Positions 20,022 to 29,019 are shown, counted from the first letter of the stretch. The stretch: 64,000 nucleotides of DNA from Olivibacter sp. XZL3 (GCF_004368405.1 NZ_SBJH01000071.1:20599-84598); one strand, 5' to 3'. Program-made: numbers and translations. Notes: generated by a model not told the origin, from the sequence alone.

Positions 20022-20055
20022 ATGTTTTTTGTAAAAATCTGAATTCTGTTGTATT
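19995..20055 (-). terminator. nusG terminator
   Basis: An 18-bp stem (AATACAACAGAATTCAGA with TCTGAATTTTGTTGTATT on the minus strand, one G-U pair) with a loop of about 25 nt, followed by TTTG. It lies 38 bp after the nusG stop codon. Confidence 0.7.
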
Positions 20056-20092
20056 ATGCGAAAAGATATCTTGTTGGGATAGAGTAAAGTTA

Positions 20093-20638
20093 TTACTCCT
20101 TTTCAACTTGCATATAATTTAGTTCCAAAGGTGTCTTTCTACCAAACACTTTAACCATCACCTTCAATTTCTTCTTCTCCTCGTTCACCTCTTCTATTTC
20201 ACCTGAAAAGCCATTGAACGGCCCATCGGTCACTTTTACGGATTCCCCTACATAATAAGGGACATTCATCATCTCCCCCTGCTCGCTCATCTCATCAACA
20301 GTACCAAGGATACGGTTAACCTCTGCTTGGCGTAAAGGAATAGCATTGCCTGCTTTATCGCCTAAAAACCCTATAACGCTATTTATATTTTTTATTACGT
20401 GTTCTAACTCACCGTCTAAAGCCGCTTCTAGTAATACGTAGCCAGGATAATAATTACGCTCTTTAGCGATCTTTTTCCCTTCCCGCATTTGGAAATATTT
20501 TTCCATGGGAATCAAAACCTGCGGAACCAAATGATTTATTCCCAAACGATTAATCTCAGCCTCAATATATTGCTTTACTTTCTTCTCCTTACCGCTTACC
20601 GCGCGTACAACATACCATTTCAATTGCTGATCTGCCAT
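20093..20638 (-). CDS. nusG: Transcription termination/antitermination factor NusG
   Basis: A 181-residue protein that binds RNA polymerase and couples it to Rho or the ribosome. The N-terminal NGN domain is seen in LKWYVVRAVSGKEKKVKQYI and RNYYPGYVLLEAALDGELEH; the C-terminal KOW domain in VKVTDGPFNGFSGEIEEVNE followed by KKKLKVMVKVFGR. It lies 18 bp after secE, the common secE-nusG pair, and is followed by a terminator that overlaps the rplK promoter. Confidence 0.97.
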   Translation of the reverse strand: MADQQLKWYVVRAVSGKEKKVKQYIEAEINRLGINHLVPQVLIPMEKYFQMREGKKIAKERNYYPGYVLLEAALDGELEHVIKNINSVIGFLGDKAGNAIPLRQAEVNRILGTVDEMSEQGEMMNVPYYVGESVKVTDGPFNGFSGEIEEVNEEKKKLKVMVKVFGRKTPLELNYMQVEKE

Positions 20639-20656
20639 TCTATAATCCTCCTTGAT

Positions 20657-20851
20657 TTAGGCCGTTGTACCGTAAAACAATTTCAATATCGCACTTGAAG
20701 ATTGATCCATCGCTAACACAACAAGCGCTATGATGATCGATGCTATAAGCACAACCACCGCTGAATTCTGTAATTCCGACCAAGTTGGCCAAGACACCTT
20801 TTGAGTCATCTCATGATAGGAGTCTTTTAAAAAATCAAGTACGTTTGCCAT
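20657..20851 (-). CDS. secE: Preprotein translocase subunit SecE
   Basis: A 64-residue inner-membrane subunit of the SecYEG channel. It has the short SecE form: an amphipathic N-terminal helix ending in MTQKVSWPTWSELQNSAVVV, with the conserved WP motif, and one membrane segment (VVVLIASIIIALVVLAMDQS). It stands between tRNA-Trp (upstream) and nusG (18 bp downstream). Confidence 0.95.
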   Translation of the reverse strand: MANVLDFLKDSYHEMTQKVSWPTWSELQNSAVVVLIASIIIALVVLAMDQSSSAILKLFYGTTA

Positions 20852-20938
20852 TGTTATGATATAGAAATATATTCTTTAGACTTTAGCTAACGGCCTACTG
20901 TTAACATTTTAAGCCAACGAAAACCGACTGTTATTTAG

Positions 20939-21009
20939 CACGGGCACAAGGATTCGAACCCTGATCAAAGGTTTTGGAGACCTCTATTCTACCATTGAAC
21001 TATGCCCGT
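20939..21009 (-). tRNA. tRNA-Trp (CCA)
   Basis: Minus-strand cloverleaf with a 7-bp acceptor stem (ACGGGCA / TGCCCGT) and an anticodon loop CTCCAAA, giving anticodon CCA. The T arm contains GGTTCGAAT. No 3' CCA is encoded. It lies between tuf and secE, as is usual in Bacteroidota. Confidence 0.95.
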
Positions 21010-21063
21010 AAGTTAACTGGCTAATCGGCGTTCAAACCAATTAGCCAGTTTAATATGCTTGTA

Positions 21064-22251
21064 TTAAGCGATAATTTCAGTTACCTGACCAGCACCTACT
21101 GTTCTACCACCTTCTCGGATAGCGAAACGTAGACCTTTTTCCATGGCGATCGCGTTGATCAATTTAACATTGATTGTAACGTTATCACCAGGCATAACCA
21201 TCTCTACACCTTCTTGAAGCGTAATCTCTCCAGTAACGTCTGTCGTACGGAAATAGAACTGAGGACGGTATTTGTTGAAGAATGGCGTGTGACGACCACC
21301 TTCTGCTTTTGATAATACGTAAACCTCTGCTTTAAATTCAGTGTGAGGCGTTACACTACCTGGTTTACAGATAACCATACCGCGACGGATATCAGTTTTT
21401 TCAATACCACGTAATAATAAACCTACGTTATCACCAGCTTCACCGTAGTCTAGGATCTTGCGGAACATTTCTACCCCTGTTACAGTAGATTTCAAGTTCT
21501 CAGCTCCCATACCTAAAATTTCAACTGGATCACCTGTGTTGATTACACCACGCTCAATACGTCCTGTTGCAACAGTACCACGACCAGTGATCGAGAATAC
21601 GTCTTCAATCGGCATCAAGAAAGGAAGATCTGTCAAACGTGGAGGAATTGGAATGTAGTTATCTACCGCGTCCATCAACTCCATAATCTTGTCTACCCAT
21701 TCTGCCTCGCCGTTTAAAGCACCTAATGCTGAACCTTTGATTACAGGAATGTCATCACCTGGATATTCGTAGAATGACAATAGTTCACGAACTTCCATTT
21801 CTACTAAATCCAATAACTCTGGGTCGTCAACTAAGTCAGTTTTATTCATAAATACTACTAGAGCCGGTACACCTACTTGGCGAGCCAATAGAATGTGCTC
21901 ACGAGTTTGAGGCATTGGACCGTCAGTTGCAGCAACAACGATGATAGCTCCGTCCATTTGCGCAGCACCAGTAACCATGTTCTTTACATAGTCAGCGTGA
22001 CCTGGACAGTCAACGTGAGCATAGTGGCGATTTGCAGTTTGATATTCTACGTGAGCGGTGTTGATTGTAATACCACGCTCTTTCTCTTCTGGAGCCGAGT
22101 CAATTGAATCAAATGAACGAGCTTCTGACAAACCTTTGTCTGCCAAAACCTTCGTAATAGCAGCAGTTGTAGTGGTTTTACCGTGGTCAACGTGACCGAT
22201 TGTACCAATATTTAAGTGTGGTTTACTGCGGTCAAATTTCTCTTTTGCCAT
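21064..22251 (-). CDS. tuf: Elongation factor Tu
   Basis: The 395-residue GTPase that delivers aminoacyl-tRNA to the ribosome. G motifs are complete: GHVDHGKTT (residues 19-27), [12 protein letters not shown] (switch I), [12 protein letters not shown] and GSAL. Domains 2 and 3 follow, ending [20 protein letters not shown]. Only one copy is in the window. It is co-directional with four upstream tRNA genes and with tRNA-Trp and secE downstream, and is likely served by the promoter at 22837-22866. Confidence 0.98.
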   Translation of the reverse strand: MAKEKFDRSKPHLNIGTIGHVDHGKTTTTAAITKVLADKGLSEARSFDSIDSAPEEKERGITINTAHVEYQTANRHYAHVDCPGHADYVKNMVTGAAQMDGAIIVVAATDGPMPQTREHILLARQVGVPALVVFMNKTDLVDDPELLDLVEMEVRELLSFYEYPGDDIPVIKGSALGALNGEAEWVDKIMELMDAVDNYIPIPPRLTDLPFLMPIEDVFSITGRGTVATGRIERGVINTGDPVEILGMGAENLKSTVTGVEMFRKILDYGEAGDNVGLLLRGIEKTDIRRGMVICKPGSVTPHTEFKAEVYVLSKAEGGRHTPFFNKYRPQFYFRTTDVTGEITLQEGVEMVMPGDNVTINVKLINAIAMEKGLRFAIREGGRTVGAGQVTEIIA

Positions 22252-22309
22252 TTTTTATGCGTATTAGTAAGTTAATTTTTATTTTGGTTCTTTTTTATTT
22301 ACACTTACG

Positions 22310-22381
<72 letters not shown>

Positions 22382-22436
22382 TTGTTTGAACAACAAAAAG
22401 CTAAAGCCGATATCGGTTTTAACTCTTTGATTCAAG

Positions 22437-22509
22437 AGCGGAAGACGGGTCTCGAACCCGCAACCTATAGCTTGGAAGGCTATCGCTCTACCAATTGAGC
22501 TACTTCCGC
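22437..22509 (-). tRNA. tRNA-Gly (TCC)
   Basis: Acceptor stem GCGGAAG / CTTCCGC, anticodon stem ATAGC / GCTAT with loop CTTCCAA, anticodon TCC. T arm GCGGGTTCGAGACCCG. Same strand as the neighbouring tRNAs. Confidence 0.95.
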
Positions 22510-22596
22510 TTACTGTTATGATGATCTTATCGGAGCGTGTTTTTTATCTTATCAGATGAATTCAAACATAATCACACTGCACCAAATAATATCTAA

Positions 22597-22680
22597 TGGT
22601 GGGGGGAGAAGGATTCGAACCTTCGAAGCCGAAGCAACGGATTTACAGTCCGTCCCATTTGACCGCTCTGGAATCCCCCC
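22597..22680 (-). tRNA. tRNA-Tyr (GTA)
   Basis: A class II tRNA with a long variable arm. Acceptor stem GGGGGGA / TCCCCCC, anticodon stem ACGGA / TCCGT with loop CTGTAAA, anticodon GTA. Unlike the other tRNAs here it encodes the 3' ACCA end (the last three bases at 22597-22599). Confidence 0.95.
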
Positions 22681-22687
22681 AACTTAG

Positions 22688-22760
<73 letters not shown>

Positions 22761-22836
22761 AATATATCTAAGAACTTTCACCCATCTGGAACCATCTCTT
22801 TCTTTAACTTCAACCCCTGTGTTCCCTTTGGGACTG

Positions 22837-22866
22837 CAAAGATAGACAAGAAAGTATTAATTCAAA
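22837..22866 (-). promoter_or_regulatory. Promoter of the tRNA cluster and tuf
   Basis: On the minus strand TTTG (22866-22863), 18 bp, TATCTTTG (22844-22837). It lies about 77 bp before the first tRNA. A TTTCACTTT-type A/T-rich segment lies upstream of it. Confidence 0.65.
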
Positions 22867-23001
22867 AAAAAAGTGAAAATATTTATCACAAAAAAGTGCC
22901 GTTTTGAGCAAATGGCTTAATTATCAACGAAATATTTTTCGAAAAATCCCACACATTTTATCGTCCATTTCTGTTTCTTCTATCGGCTTGCACATGAAAA
23001 A

Positions 23002-23036
23002 ATCCCTTAAGGATTCTCTCCTTAAGGGATGCCTCA
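23002..23036 (-). terminator. Terminator after hpf
   Basis: A perfect 12-bp stem (ATCCCTTAAGGA / TCCTTAAGGGAT, loop of five bases, 23002-23030). On the minus strand it is followed by TTTTTT, so it ends the xerC-hpf transcript. Confidence 0.88.
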
Positions 23037-23052
23037 TAAATGTAGTGAAATT

Positions 23053-23403
23053 TTAAATGAGTTCTCCCGCCTGCACTTCCGCCAGCACCTCTTTATGATG
23101 AGTCACTTTAGCCCGTGTTTTCGTTTTATGTTTATTTATTTGCCTACGCAATGATTCTATCGCCAAATCCGTCGCTTCCTCAAAACTCTTGGCCTGCCCT
23201 TTAGCAAAAAGTTGGTTTCCCGGAATGTTCAACTTAAACTCCGTAATCTTGTTAGCTTCGTCCTCTACATTCTCCAATTTCAAATAGCATTCGCCTGCTA
23301 TTACCTGATCGAAAAATTGATCCAGCTTGTCCACACGACGTTGGATAAAGTCTATCAATTTCTTGTCTGCCTTGAATTGAATGGATTGCGTGGTGATGTT
23401 CAT
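23053..23403 (-). CDS. hpf: Ribosome hibernation promoting factor, short form
   Basis: A 116-residue HPF/RaiA family protein that binds the 30S decoding region in resting cells. Visible are MNITTQSIQFKADKKLIDFI at the N-terminus, the KLDQFFDQ helix, the strand pair around LKLENVEDEANKITEFKLNI, and the second helix SFEEATDLAIESLRRQINKH followed by a basic KTKTRAK tail. It is the short type, without the extra C-terminal dimerisation domain. It lies 13 bp downstream of xerC and ends at a strong terminator. Confidence 0.92.
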   Translation of the reverse strand: MNITTQSIQFKADKKLIDFIQRRVDKLDQFFDQVIAGECYLKLENVEDEANKITEFKLNIPGNQLFAKGQAKSFEEATDLAIESLRRQINKHKTKTRAKVTHHKEVLAEVQAGELI

Positions 23404-23416
23404 AAGTCCTCCTTTT

Positions 23417-24298
23417 TTAAGCTTTGGGATGAGCTTGTTTGTAAATAGATTTCAATCGCTCCACCGAATTGTGCGTATACACCTGTGTTGCGACTAAATT
23501 TGCATGACCTAATAACTCTTTGATAGCGTTCAAATCTGCCCCCTTATTTAATAACGCTGTTGCGAAGCTATGCCTTAGCACATGTGGGCTCTTCTTTTGC
23601 TGGGAAGTTATTAGCGACAAATAACGAATTACTACTTGGTAAATAAGCTTCGGATAAGCTTGTTTACCTTTTATAGTAACGACTAAAGTTAAGCATTTGT
23701 TATCTAAAGTTTCATTTTTTTTTAACAATAAATAACGCTCGATCAAAACTTTTAGCGACGGCAACAAAGGCACGATCCTTTCCTTATTCCGTTTACCTAA
23801 AATCCTGATGGTTTGATTGTAATAATCTATGTCTCCTTCTTTCAATTGTATCAATTCGGCCAGTCGCATCCCGGTACCGAAAAGCAATTCGATAATCAGC
23901 CGATCACGCTGCCCTTGGAAGCTGTCGGGAAAGATGCTATCGTGATCTAGCAACTGATTCAATTTATCTTCTTGAATAACCACCGGCAATCTCTTTGGTG
24001 CTTTTAGCGCTTTTACCAGCAAAGTAGGGTTCTGCTCGTAAAGCCCTTCTCTTTGCAAGAATTTGTAATAGGTACGCAGTGACGACAACACCCTATTAAT
24101 GGAAGAAACGGCTAAACCACCCTCCATTAATGTCGACAAATAATATCTCAACTGTTTATGTCCTACTTCTTCAAAACAGACAGATTCAGTCTTCCAGAAA
24201 AGCAAATAGCTCGTAATATCTTTTTCATAAGCCGTTACCGTATGATCCGAAGAGTGCTTCTCGAATCTCAGAAAGGATATAAATCGTTCCAAATACAT
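23417..24298 (-). CDS. xerC: Tyrosine recombinase, XerC type
   Basis: A 293-residue site-specific recombinase. The N-terminal SAM-like DNA-binding domain covers about residues 1-90 and the catalytic domain the rest. All active-site residues can be placed: Arg145 (GTGMRLAEL), Lys170, His239 and Arg242 (HVLRHSF), His265 (LLGHANL) and Tyr274 (TQVYTH). Length and spacing fit the chromosomal dimer-resolution enzymes, and the pairing with hpf is common in Bacteroidota. It is unlikely to be the integrase of the element at 62-63 kb because it lies 38 kb away in a core-gene setting. Confidence 0.9.
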   Translation of the reverse strand: MYLERFISFLRFEKHSSDHTVTAYEKDITSYLLFWKTESVCFEEVGHKQLRYYLSTLMEGGLAVSSINRVLSSLRTYYKFLQREGLYEQNPTLLVKALKAPKRLPVVIQEDKLNQLLDHDSIFPDSFQGQRDRLIIELLFGTGMRLAELIQLKEGDIDYYNQTIRILGKRNKERIVPLLPSLKVLIERYLLLKKNETLDNKCLTLVVTIKGKQAYPKLIYQVVIRYLSLITSQQKKSPHVLRHSFATALLNKGADLNAIKELLGHANLVATQVYTHNSVERLKSIYKQAHPKA

Positions 24299-24377
24299 AC
24301 ACCCAATTAAGTTAAATTATTTCCCGGTCCACGTCTGTTCGTCGCGAACAACCTGTTGATCGCTGCGCCTATTGCCA

Positions 24378-25085
24378 TTATAACTGATACCTGGTTATTT
24401 TTCCTTTCACTATAAACAGCTTGATTATGGCCTTTTTATCGACAACAATATCACCGCCATAATCAGGATTAGCCGCCCTTAATATAAGCTTTTCAGGGTT
24501 ATTATGTGCAAATAAAAGCTTCAGGGTCACCAAATTATTCGCCAGTTCATTGGTAACAACCAAATAAGCCTCTCCCCAGAGGATTACATCCAGGTTACAG
24601 ACTTCTTTAACCGCTATGATTTCCCCGCTGGCAAATTTGGGATGCATATTGTCACCATATATAGGTAAGTAAGCTGTACAATCGTTAAAGGGGCGAAAGT
24701 TCACATAAAACTCGGGCGCTTCGCGGAAAGCGTCAGGTCCGTCAAACACGATATCCGTCAAGGGAATATTATAATACGGTACTTCTTCCGCTAACGGCTC
24801 CTGCACTAAGCGATGATCCCTTTTTCGAGGCCTATGCTTATAGGGAACATGAGATAGAAACGGCGCACCTTCTTTTGTCTCAAGCCATTTCAAACTTATA
24901 TTATGATAGTCGATAATATCTTTTGCTAAGCGCTTCCCAACGATTCGCCCGCCGTTTTCAATCGCTGAAAAATTATTGACGTGGGTAGCGATTCCACCAT
25001 AAAACTGTTCTAAGGTCATGTTCCGCGAAAGGCGGGCTTCTTTAAACAAGGGCCCTAATGTCGCTCGGTCCAAATGATCTATCAT
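24378..25085 (-). CDS. LexA/cI-fold transcriptional regulator (S24-like, no catalytic Ser)
   Basis: A 235-residue protein; the ATG at 25085 is preferred to a TTG six codons upstream. Residues about 8-65 form a helix-turn-helix-like domain (LGPLFKEARLSRNMTLEQFY, then a recognition-helix-like NNFSAIENGGR). After a basic linker (YKHRPRKRD) comes an S24-type beta domain (about 100-235) with LPIYGDNMHPKFASGEIIAV. In active LexA/cI-type peptidases this motif reads GDSM with the nucleophile serine; here residue 146 is asparagine, although Lys189 (LVTLKLL) sits where the general base is expected. It is therefore probably a non-self-cleaving DNA-binding regulator. Divergent from the unknown gene at 25209. 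Confidence 0.8.
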   Translation of the reverse strand: MIDHLDRATLGPLFKEARLSRNMTLEQFYGGIATHVNNFSAIENGGRIVGKRLAKDIIDYHNISLKWLETKEGAPFLSHVPYKHRPRKRDHRLVQEPLAEEVPYYNIPLTDIVFDGPDAFREAPEFYVNFRPFNDCTAYLPIYGDNMHPKFASGEIIAVKEVCNLDVILWGEAYLVVTNELANNLVTLKLLFAHNNPEKLILRAANPDYGGDIVVDKKAIIKLFIVKGKITRYQL

Positions 25086-25208
25086 AAATAAAAAAAATAT
25101 CAAATTATCATTTTATATAAAAAAGATATTATATTTGCACATATATCTATAGGCAAGATACGATAATCGACGCCTTTTAACAACATTTTTTACCTTCAAC
25201 TTAATATT
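25086..25208. promoter_or_regulatory. Divergent intergenic control region
   Basis: A 123-bp AT-rich gap between the regulator and the gene at 25209. A -7-like TATATTTG is at 25130-25137 on the plus strand, without a clear -33. GATATTATAT and ACATATATC (about 25126-25149) form a partial dyad around it that could serve as operator for the adjacent regulator. Confidence 0.4.
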
Positions 25209-26276
25209 ATGGAAAATTTTCATGAAGCCATTCAAACCGTACACTTCCGTTATCTAAAAGAAGACGCCATTCGAAATCCATTTTCGTTTATCAAAGAATT
25301 CTGTACCCAGGAAACCGAAGTGGAGCTTTTCCGGGATGATATACTCACCCTCGTGAATGCCGCAAGTACGGAAAAAACAGACAGCACCGAAAAGTTCTAT
25401 GCTAGTCATGAAAACTTCGTCTACGATCATAAACAGATCATAACCGTTATTGAGGCCTTATGGGTACTACAACACCAACCCGAACTCGATTTAAGCATTA
25501 CGGAGACACACCCACTCTACCAAAAGTCTATCTGGAGAAGCCTCCGCATTGATGTTGAAGCAAGAATAAACGGACATGCAGGCCACTACAGAAAACTGGA
25601 AAACCAAGAAATAAACAACATTCACCTTTTTCTAAAAGATTTCTTTCTATACCGCGATCTGGATGAATGGAGAGAAATCCTAGACGATCTGCTGTCATAC
25701 GCCCATCATCACGAGCACTATATCGATACCTTGTCCCTTTCCGAATTCATCGTCATCCGCGAATACCTCGAGAAGGTAGCCGAAGCGATCTTCTTAATTG
25801 CAGATCTACGCTTTAACTATGCAGAAGAACAGATCGAAATGCAAGCTAATAAAGAAAGCGACTTAGCTTCGACCCAAGATACAGAAGCCGATCCATCCGA
25901 TCAGCCACGGTCGATGCCATCATTAATGGATGCCAATTTTACGGATGGTTTGATACAATACCTCAACACTTTCTGGAGCCACCTTGAAACCGATAACCTT
26001 GATTATCCTTGCGGCCCTGTTATGTTTACCGAAACGCTCGAAACGGAACTACTCACCTATTTTGACTCTTTTCATCCGAAATTTCTTGAAAGGAATTTCC
26101 GTAGGGTTTACATGGGCTATCTCGAACACCTGTTCGAAACCGGCACTCCCTATTACCTTGATGAGCTAAAAAGCTTCACGTCTCATATGGACACATTTTT
26201 TGAACTGTTGAACCTAGCAGATCACGAAACAAGACATTGGCCACAAGAAAACCGCATAGGATACCAGGAAGCCTAA
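25209..26276 (+). CDS. Protein of unknown function, 355 residues
   Basis: I do not recognise this family. The protein is soluble in appearance (no signal peptide or membrane segment), acidic and predicted mostly helical, with many aromatic and histidine residues (YAHHHEHYIDTLSLSEF). A charged low-complexity stretch (about residues 212-240, rich in E, D, S, T and Q) separates an N-terminal part of about 210 residues from a C-terminal part of about 115 residues with LIQYLNTFWSHLETDNLDYP and RNFRRVYMGYLEHLFETGTP. It is divergent from an S24-fold regulator and ends at a terminator shared with rpsU, so it is transcribed alone. The shared control region suggests regulation by the neighbour. Confidence 0.75.
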   Translation: MENFHEAIQTVHFRYLKEDAIRNPFSFIKEFCTQETEVELFRDDILTLVNAASTEKTDSTEKFYASHENFVYDHKQIITVIEALWVLQHQPELDLSITETHPLYQKSIWRSLRIDVEARINGHAGHYRKLENQEINNIHLFLKDFFLYRDLDEWREILDDLLSYAHHHEHYIDTLSLSEFIVIREYLEKVAEAIFLIADLRFNYAEEQIEMQANKESDLASTQDTEADPSDQPRSMPSLMDANFTDGLIQYLNTFWSHLETDNLDYPCGPVMFTETLETELLTYFDSFHPKFLERNFRRVYMGYLEHLFETGTPYYLDELKSFTSHMDTFFELLNLADHETRHWPQENRIGYQEA

Positions 26277-26345
26277 CTCGACTACCGTTTCCTTCGGATC
26301 TCAATCACAAAAGAAAAAAAGTTATTAACCAAAACGAGTAGAAGC

Positions 26346-26383
26346 AAAAAAGCCATTCACAAATTTTGCGAATGGCTTTTTAT
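26346..26383. terminator. Bidirectional terminator between the 355-residue gene and rpsU
   Basis: AAAAAGCCATTC and GAATGGCTTTTT form a stem of about 12 bp around an 11-base loop; A and T tracts flank both sides. Confidence 0.85.
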
Positions 26384-26400
26384 AATTGACATCTACTATA

Positions 26401-26592
26401 TTAAACGGTATCCTGATTCAAGGATTGTTTGTAGATTGCTTTTTTAATTTGAGTACGGCGGGTAACAGATTTTTTCTCGTATGCTTGGCGCGCACGAAGC
26501 TCTCTTAACACTCCAGTCTTTTCAAATTTCTTCTTAAAACGTTTCAAGGCTTTATCTAACGATTCGCCATCTTTTACATTTACGATAATCAT
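26401..26592 (-). CDS. rpsU: 30S ribosomal protein S21
   Basis: A 63-residue basic protein of the small subunit. [20 protein letters not shown] at the start and the arginine/lysine-rich middle ([19 protein letters not shown]) are typical of S21, which in Bacteroidota has been discussed in connection with the occluded anti-Shine-Dalgarno of the 30S platform. It is a single-gene transcript with a -7-like element 41 bp upstream of the start codon. Confidence 0.96.
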   Translation of the reverse strand: MIIVNVKDGESLDKALKRFKKKFEKTGVLRELRARQAYEKKSVTRRTQIKKAIYKQSLNQDTV

Positions 26593-26632
26593 GCTCTTTA
26601 TACCCCCTTTCTATTGTCAAAATTTGGGACAA

Positions 26633-26640
26633 CAAAGATA
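26633..26640 (-). promoter_or_regulatory. -7 element of the rpsU promoter
   Basis: TATCTTTG on the minus strand. The best -33 candidate is a weak TTAG about 17 bp upstream. Confidence 0.5.
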
Positions 26641-26747
26641 GGCGTTTTTTTAGAAAACTAAAAATTTAAATTCTTTATTATTCTTTGGGCTAAATTCCGG
26701 CGCCATTCACTAAAGACATCAACGCGAAAAAACAACCTTCCAAAAAA

Positions 26748-27890
26748 TCAGTCGCCCTTCAATATATTTGCCCTTAACGCCAGTGAGGCGATGTGCGTAT
26801 GTGCATACGTGTATTGAACCTCTGCTTTGAGAAAACCGAATCCTAATAACAGGCCACATCCTCCAGCAGCAACAGTCTCCTTAATCCGGGAACTAAACAG
26901 GTCGGTATATTCAACAGCCGCATCTTCCACTACATCTCGGATATAAGCATCGTTTATTCTGAGTCTGAACACGCCGCTGCTTCCTAAATCACTTGTTTGA
27001 TGTGCCATCCCACCATGTCCGTAAATTTCCATAAAGCTGTTCAACTTAAAATTGAAAAATAGGATCGCTTGTTGCGTTTTGGTATGATGAGATAGCTGTA
27101 AAGAGGTGCCGGCTGTACTAAAATAATCGTTATTGAAAGTTAGAAAGCGATCGCCATTTGGGGTAAATTCTGTTTTATTTCTCATATAAGACAGCAGCAA
27201 ATTAACGGTAAACTTAGGGTCTTCCCGGCTGTCGAACCATTGCGATAAGCTATGCCGAACCGCCCCACCCCAAGCGGAAACATCCACTTTTCCCTCATTT
27301 AAACCTACGGCAAATGGCATAACCCGTAAAGAAATCTCGGTACTTTTACCTAAAGTGAGGCTCAACTGCGGCATAACGAAAGGCGTTACCCCTACGTTCG
27401 TGCCTACACCGTCAATCATATTGAAGTTTGCACTCAGGTAGTCGCCCGTAGCGGGATTGACTAAACGATTGTTTGTTGAAGGATCCAATAAAAAAAAACT
27501 GACAGCCCCTCCGCTCGCGTCCGTAAATAATCCGGGGGTCAGCGGGGCTGCACTGATGTTGGCGCTTTGATATAGATGATTGGTGCGTATATAGCGATTT
27601 CCATCATTGATCGGGATAACAGCCGACGACCCCACTAAACTGAAAGAGAGGGCGCCCGCCCTTTTTGATATCGCGCCTCCTTCCCATCCTTGATTTAGCG
27701 AAAAGCCAAAATTTGAGGAAAATAAATTGGTATAGGCCGAAAAATAGCTATTTCCGAAACGTTCCAGATCCCTTACTTGTATCTCATAGTCCTGCAAAGT
27801 CTGGGTATAACCTAACTGGCAGACAAAAACCGACAATAGCGACAGATATTTAAACGGCTTATAAACGTACAACGGAGTTACCTTAATCAT
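26748..27890 (-). CDS. Secreted beta-barrel-like outer membrane protein (DUF6588-like)
   Basis: A 380-residue protein starting at the ATG at 27890 (a second ATG at 27914 would add eight residues inside the upstream gene). It has a signal peptide (YKPFKYLSLLSVFVCQLGYT). The mature part begins near YFSAYTNLFSSNFGFSLNQG and WEGGAISKRAGALSFSLVGS and continues as alternating beta strands to the terminal SLALRANILKGD, which suggests an outer membrane barrel. The N-terminal pattern recalls DUF6588 proteins of Bacteroidota; this is tentative. It overlaps the upstream lipoprotein gene by 8 bp, so both are probably made together. Confidence 0.65.
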   Translation of the reverse strand: MIKVTPLYVYKPFKYLSLLSVFVCQLGYTQTLQDYEIQVRDLERFGNSYFSAYTNLFSSNFGFSLNQGWEGGAISKRAGALSFSLVGSSAVIPINDGNRYIRTNHLYQSANISAAPLTPGLFTDASGGAVSFFLLDPSTNNRLVNPATGDYLSANFNMIDGVGTNVGVTPFVMPQLSLTLGKSTEISLRVMPFAVGLNEGKVDVSAWGGAVRHSLSQWFDSREDPKFTVNLLLSYMRNKTEFTPNGDRFLTFNNDYFSTAGTSLQLSHHTKTQQAILFFNFKLNSFMEIYGHGGMAHQTSDLGSSGVFRLRINDAYIRDVVEDAAVEYTDLFSSRIKETVAAGGCGLLLGFGFLKAEVQYTYAHTHIASLALRANILKGD

Positions 27891-28722
27891 GATTAGAAGG
27901 AATGAGGGTAGCATAGCCTATTTGGGAACTACCATTTGTTAAACTTATATTGAGCAAATCATAGGCGGAATTAAGAACCTGAAAAGTAAGTTGCTCTTTT
28001 AGCGCATCTGACACAGCTGGCACCGTGATACGCAATTCTTTTTGCTCTTGTCCCTCCAGGGAATAGGTAGCAAATACTTCAGATCTCGCTCCAAAAAGCT
28101 CTTCAAAAACAGCGCACGCTACCCCTTCCGAAGGCGCTTCGATTTTCACTTTAGCGCCCTTGCCTCCTTTATAAAAAGTAAACTTTAAGCCTCGTACGCA
28201 CTGCCATTCAGGCCTCTCGGTCACATCCGCTTCTTGCTCGTCAAATATTCTATCAATCAACCAGGTTTTCTGCCCGCCATCCTGGTCTCCTCGCTCAAGC
28301 GCTAAATGCAAATAAGTCGGTGAGCTGTTCACCGCATTTCTCAACGCTGAATAATCGAGGTATCGAAAGCTGGCTTGGCAACTAGCGCTTTCGAGGTCGA
28401 CTTGTGTCAGACGCGCCAGCTCAGCTTGATTAGACCAGCTGTTTGTACCGTCTGGATACCGAATATCAATGAGCGGTGTGGATTCCGCGCCCGCAGGCAA
28501 AACAACCTCCGTTCCTGCTAAACTATCCGGTCTGGAAACGCTCTGCTGGCCTTCTATAAAGTTATTCTCGTTGGCGTAAATCTTAAGGTAAGTAGCTTCC
28601 GCGAAAACCTCTTCCGGAAAAACATAATGGTAATCCATTATACTACATGTACGATCTTTTTCACAACCCAATAAGCACACAAGTAATACACCTAAAAACA
28701 ATGTGGTATGCGTTCTTTTCAT
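27883..28722 (-). CDS. Putative lipoprotein of unknown function
   Basis: A 279-residue protein with a lipoprotein signal (TTLFLGVLLVCLLGC, cysteine at about residue 20), followed by a cysteine-containing start (EKDRTCSIMDYHYVFPE). The rest is a mix of beta-rich segments such as TYLKIYANENNFIEGQQSVS and VKIEAPSEGVACAVFEELFG. I do not recognise the family. It is the first gene of a two-gene unit with the barrel-like protein at 26748, with an 8-bp overlap; a joint role at the outer membrane is an inference. Confidence 0.7.
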   Translation of the reverse strand: MKRTHTTLFLGVLLVCLLGCEKDRTCSIMDYHYVFPEEVFAEATYLKIYANENNFIEGQQSVSRPDSLAGTEVVLPAGAESTPLIDIRYPDGTNSWSNQAELARLTQVDLESASCQASFRYLDYSALRNAVNSSPTYLHLALERGDQDGGQKTWLIDRIFDEQEADVTERPEWQCVRGLKFTFYKGGKGAKVKIEAPSEGVACAVFEELFGARSEVFATYSLEGQEQKELRITVPAVSDALKEQLTFQVLNSAYDLLNISLTNGSSQIGYATLIPSNHD

Positions 28723-29019
28723 ATAAAATTCAGTATCTAATATAATCCAGTGTTACGAAGGAAACCACACAATCGACCACAACTTGTACCCGCCCCTACA
28801 TACGAACCTACCGAGATCTCCAACTATTCGCCGGGGAAGCTCCGCTTTCATTCGGACCTTCCAGAGTTGTAGAACCGTTTACTATAACAAATCGAAATAA
28901 TGTTACCCAAAAAGCCTGCCATTTATGGTGTCCTTTACAAAGCATTCCTTTCGATTTTATCTTTTTTTTCCTATTTTAACGCCGTAATCAGGATGCTGAA
29001 TCCATTATAAAAAAACCGA
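28723..29019. other. Divergent intergenic region, no feature seen
   Basis: About 300 bp between the lipoprotein gene (minus) and the DUF2490 gene (plus). I found no convincing promoter pair, hairpin or short gene. Confidence 0.4.

Noticed and set aside
23417..24298. XerC as the integrase of the tRNA-Phe element
   Set aside because: It lies 38 kb away next to hpf in a core setting and has the size and motifs of the chromosomal resolution enzyme.
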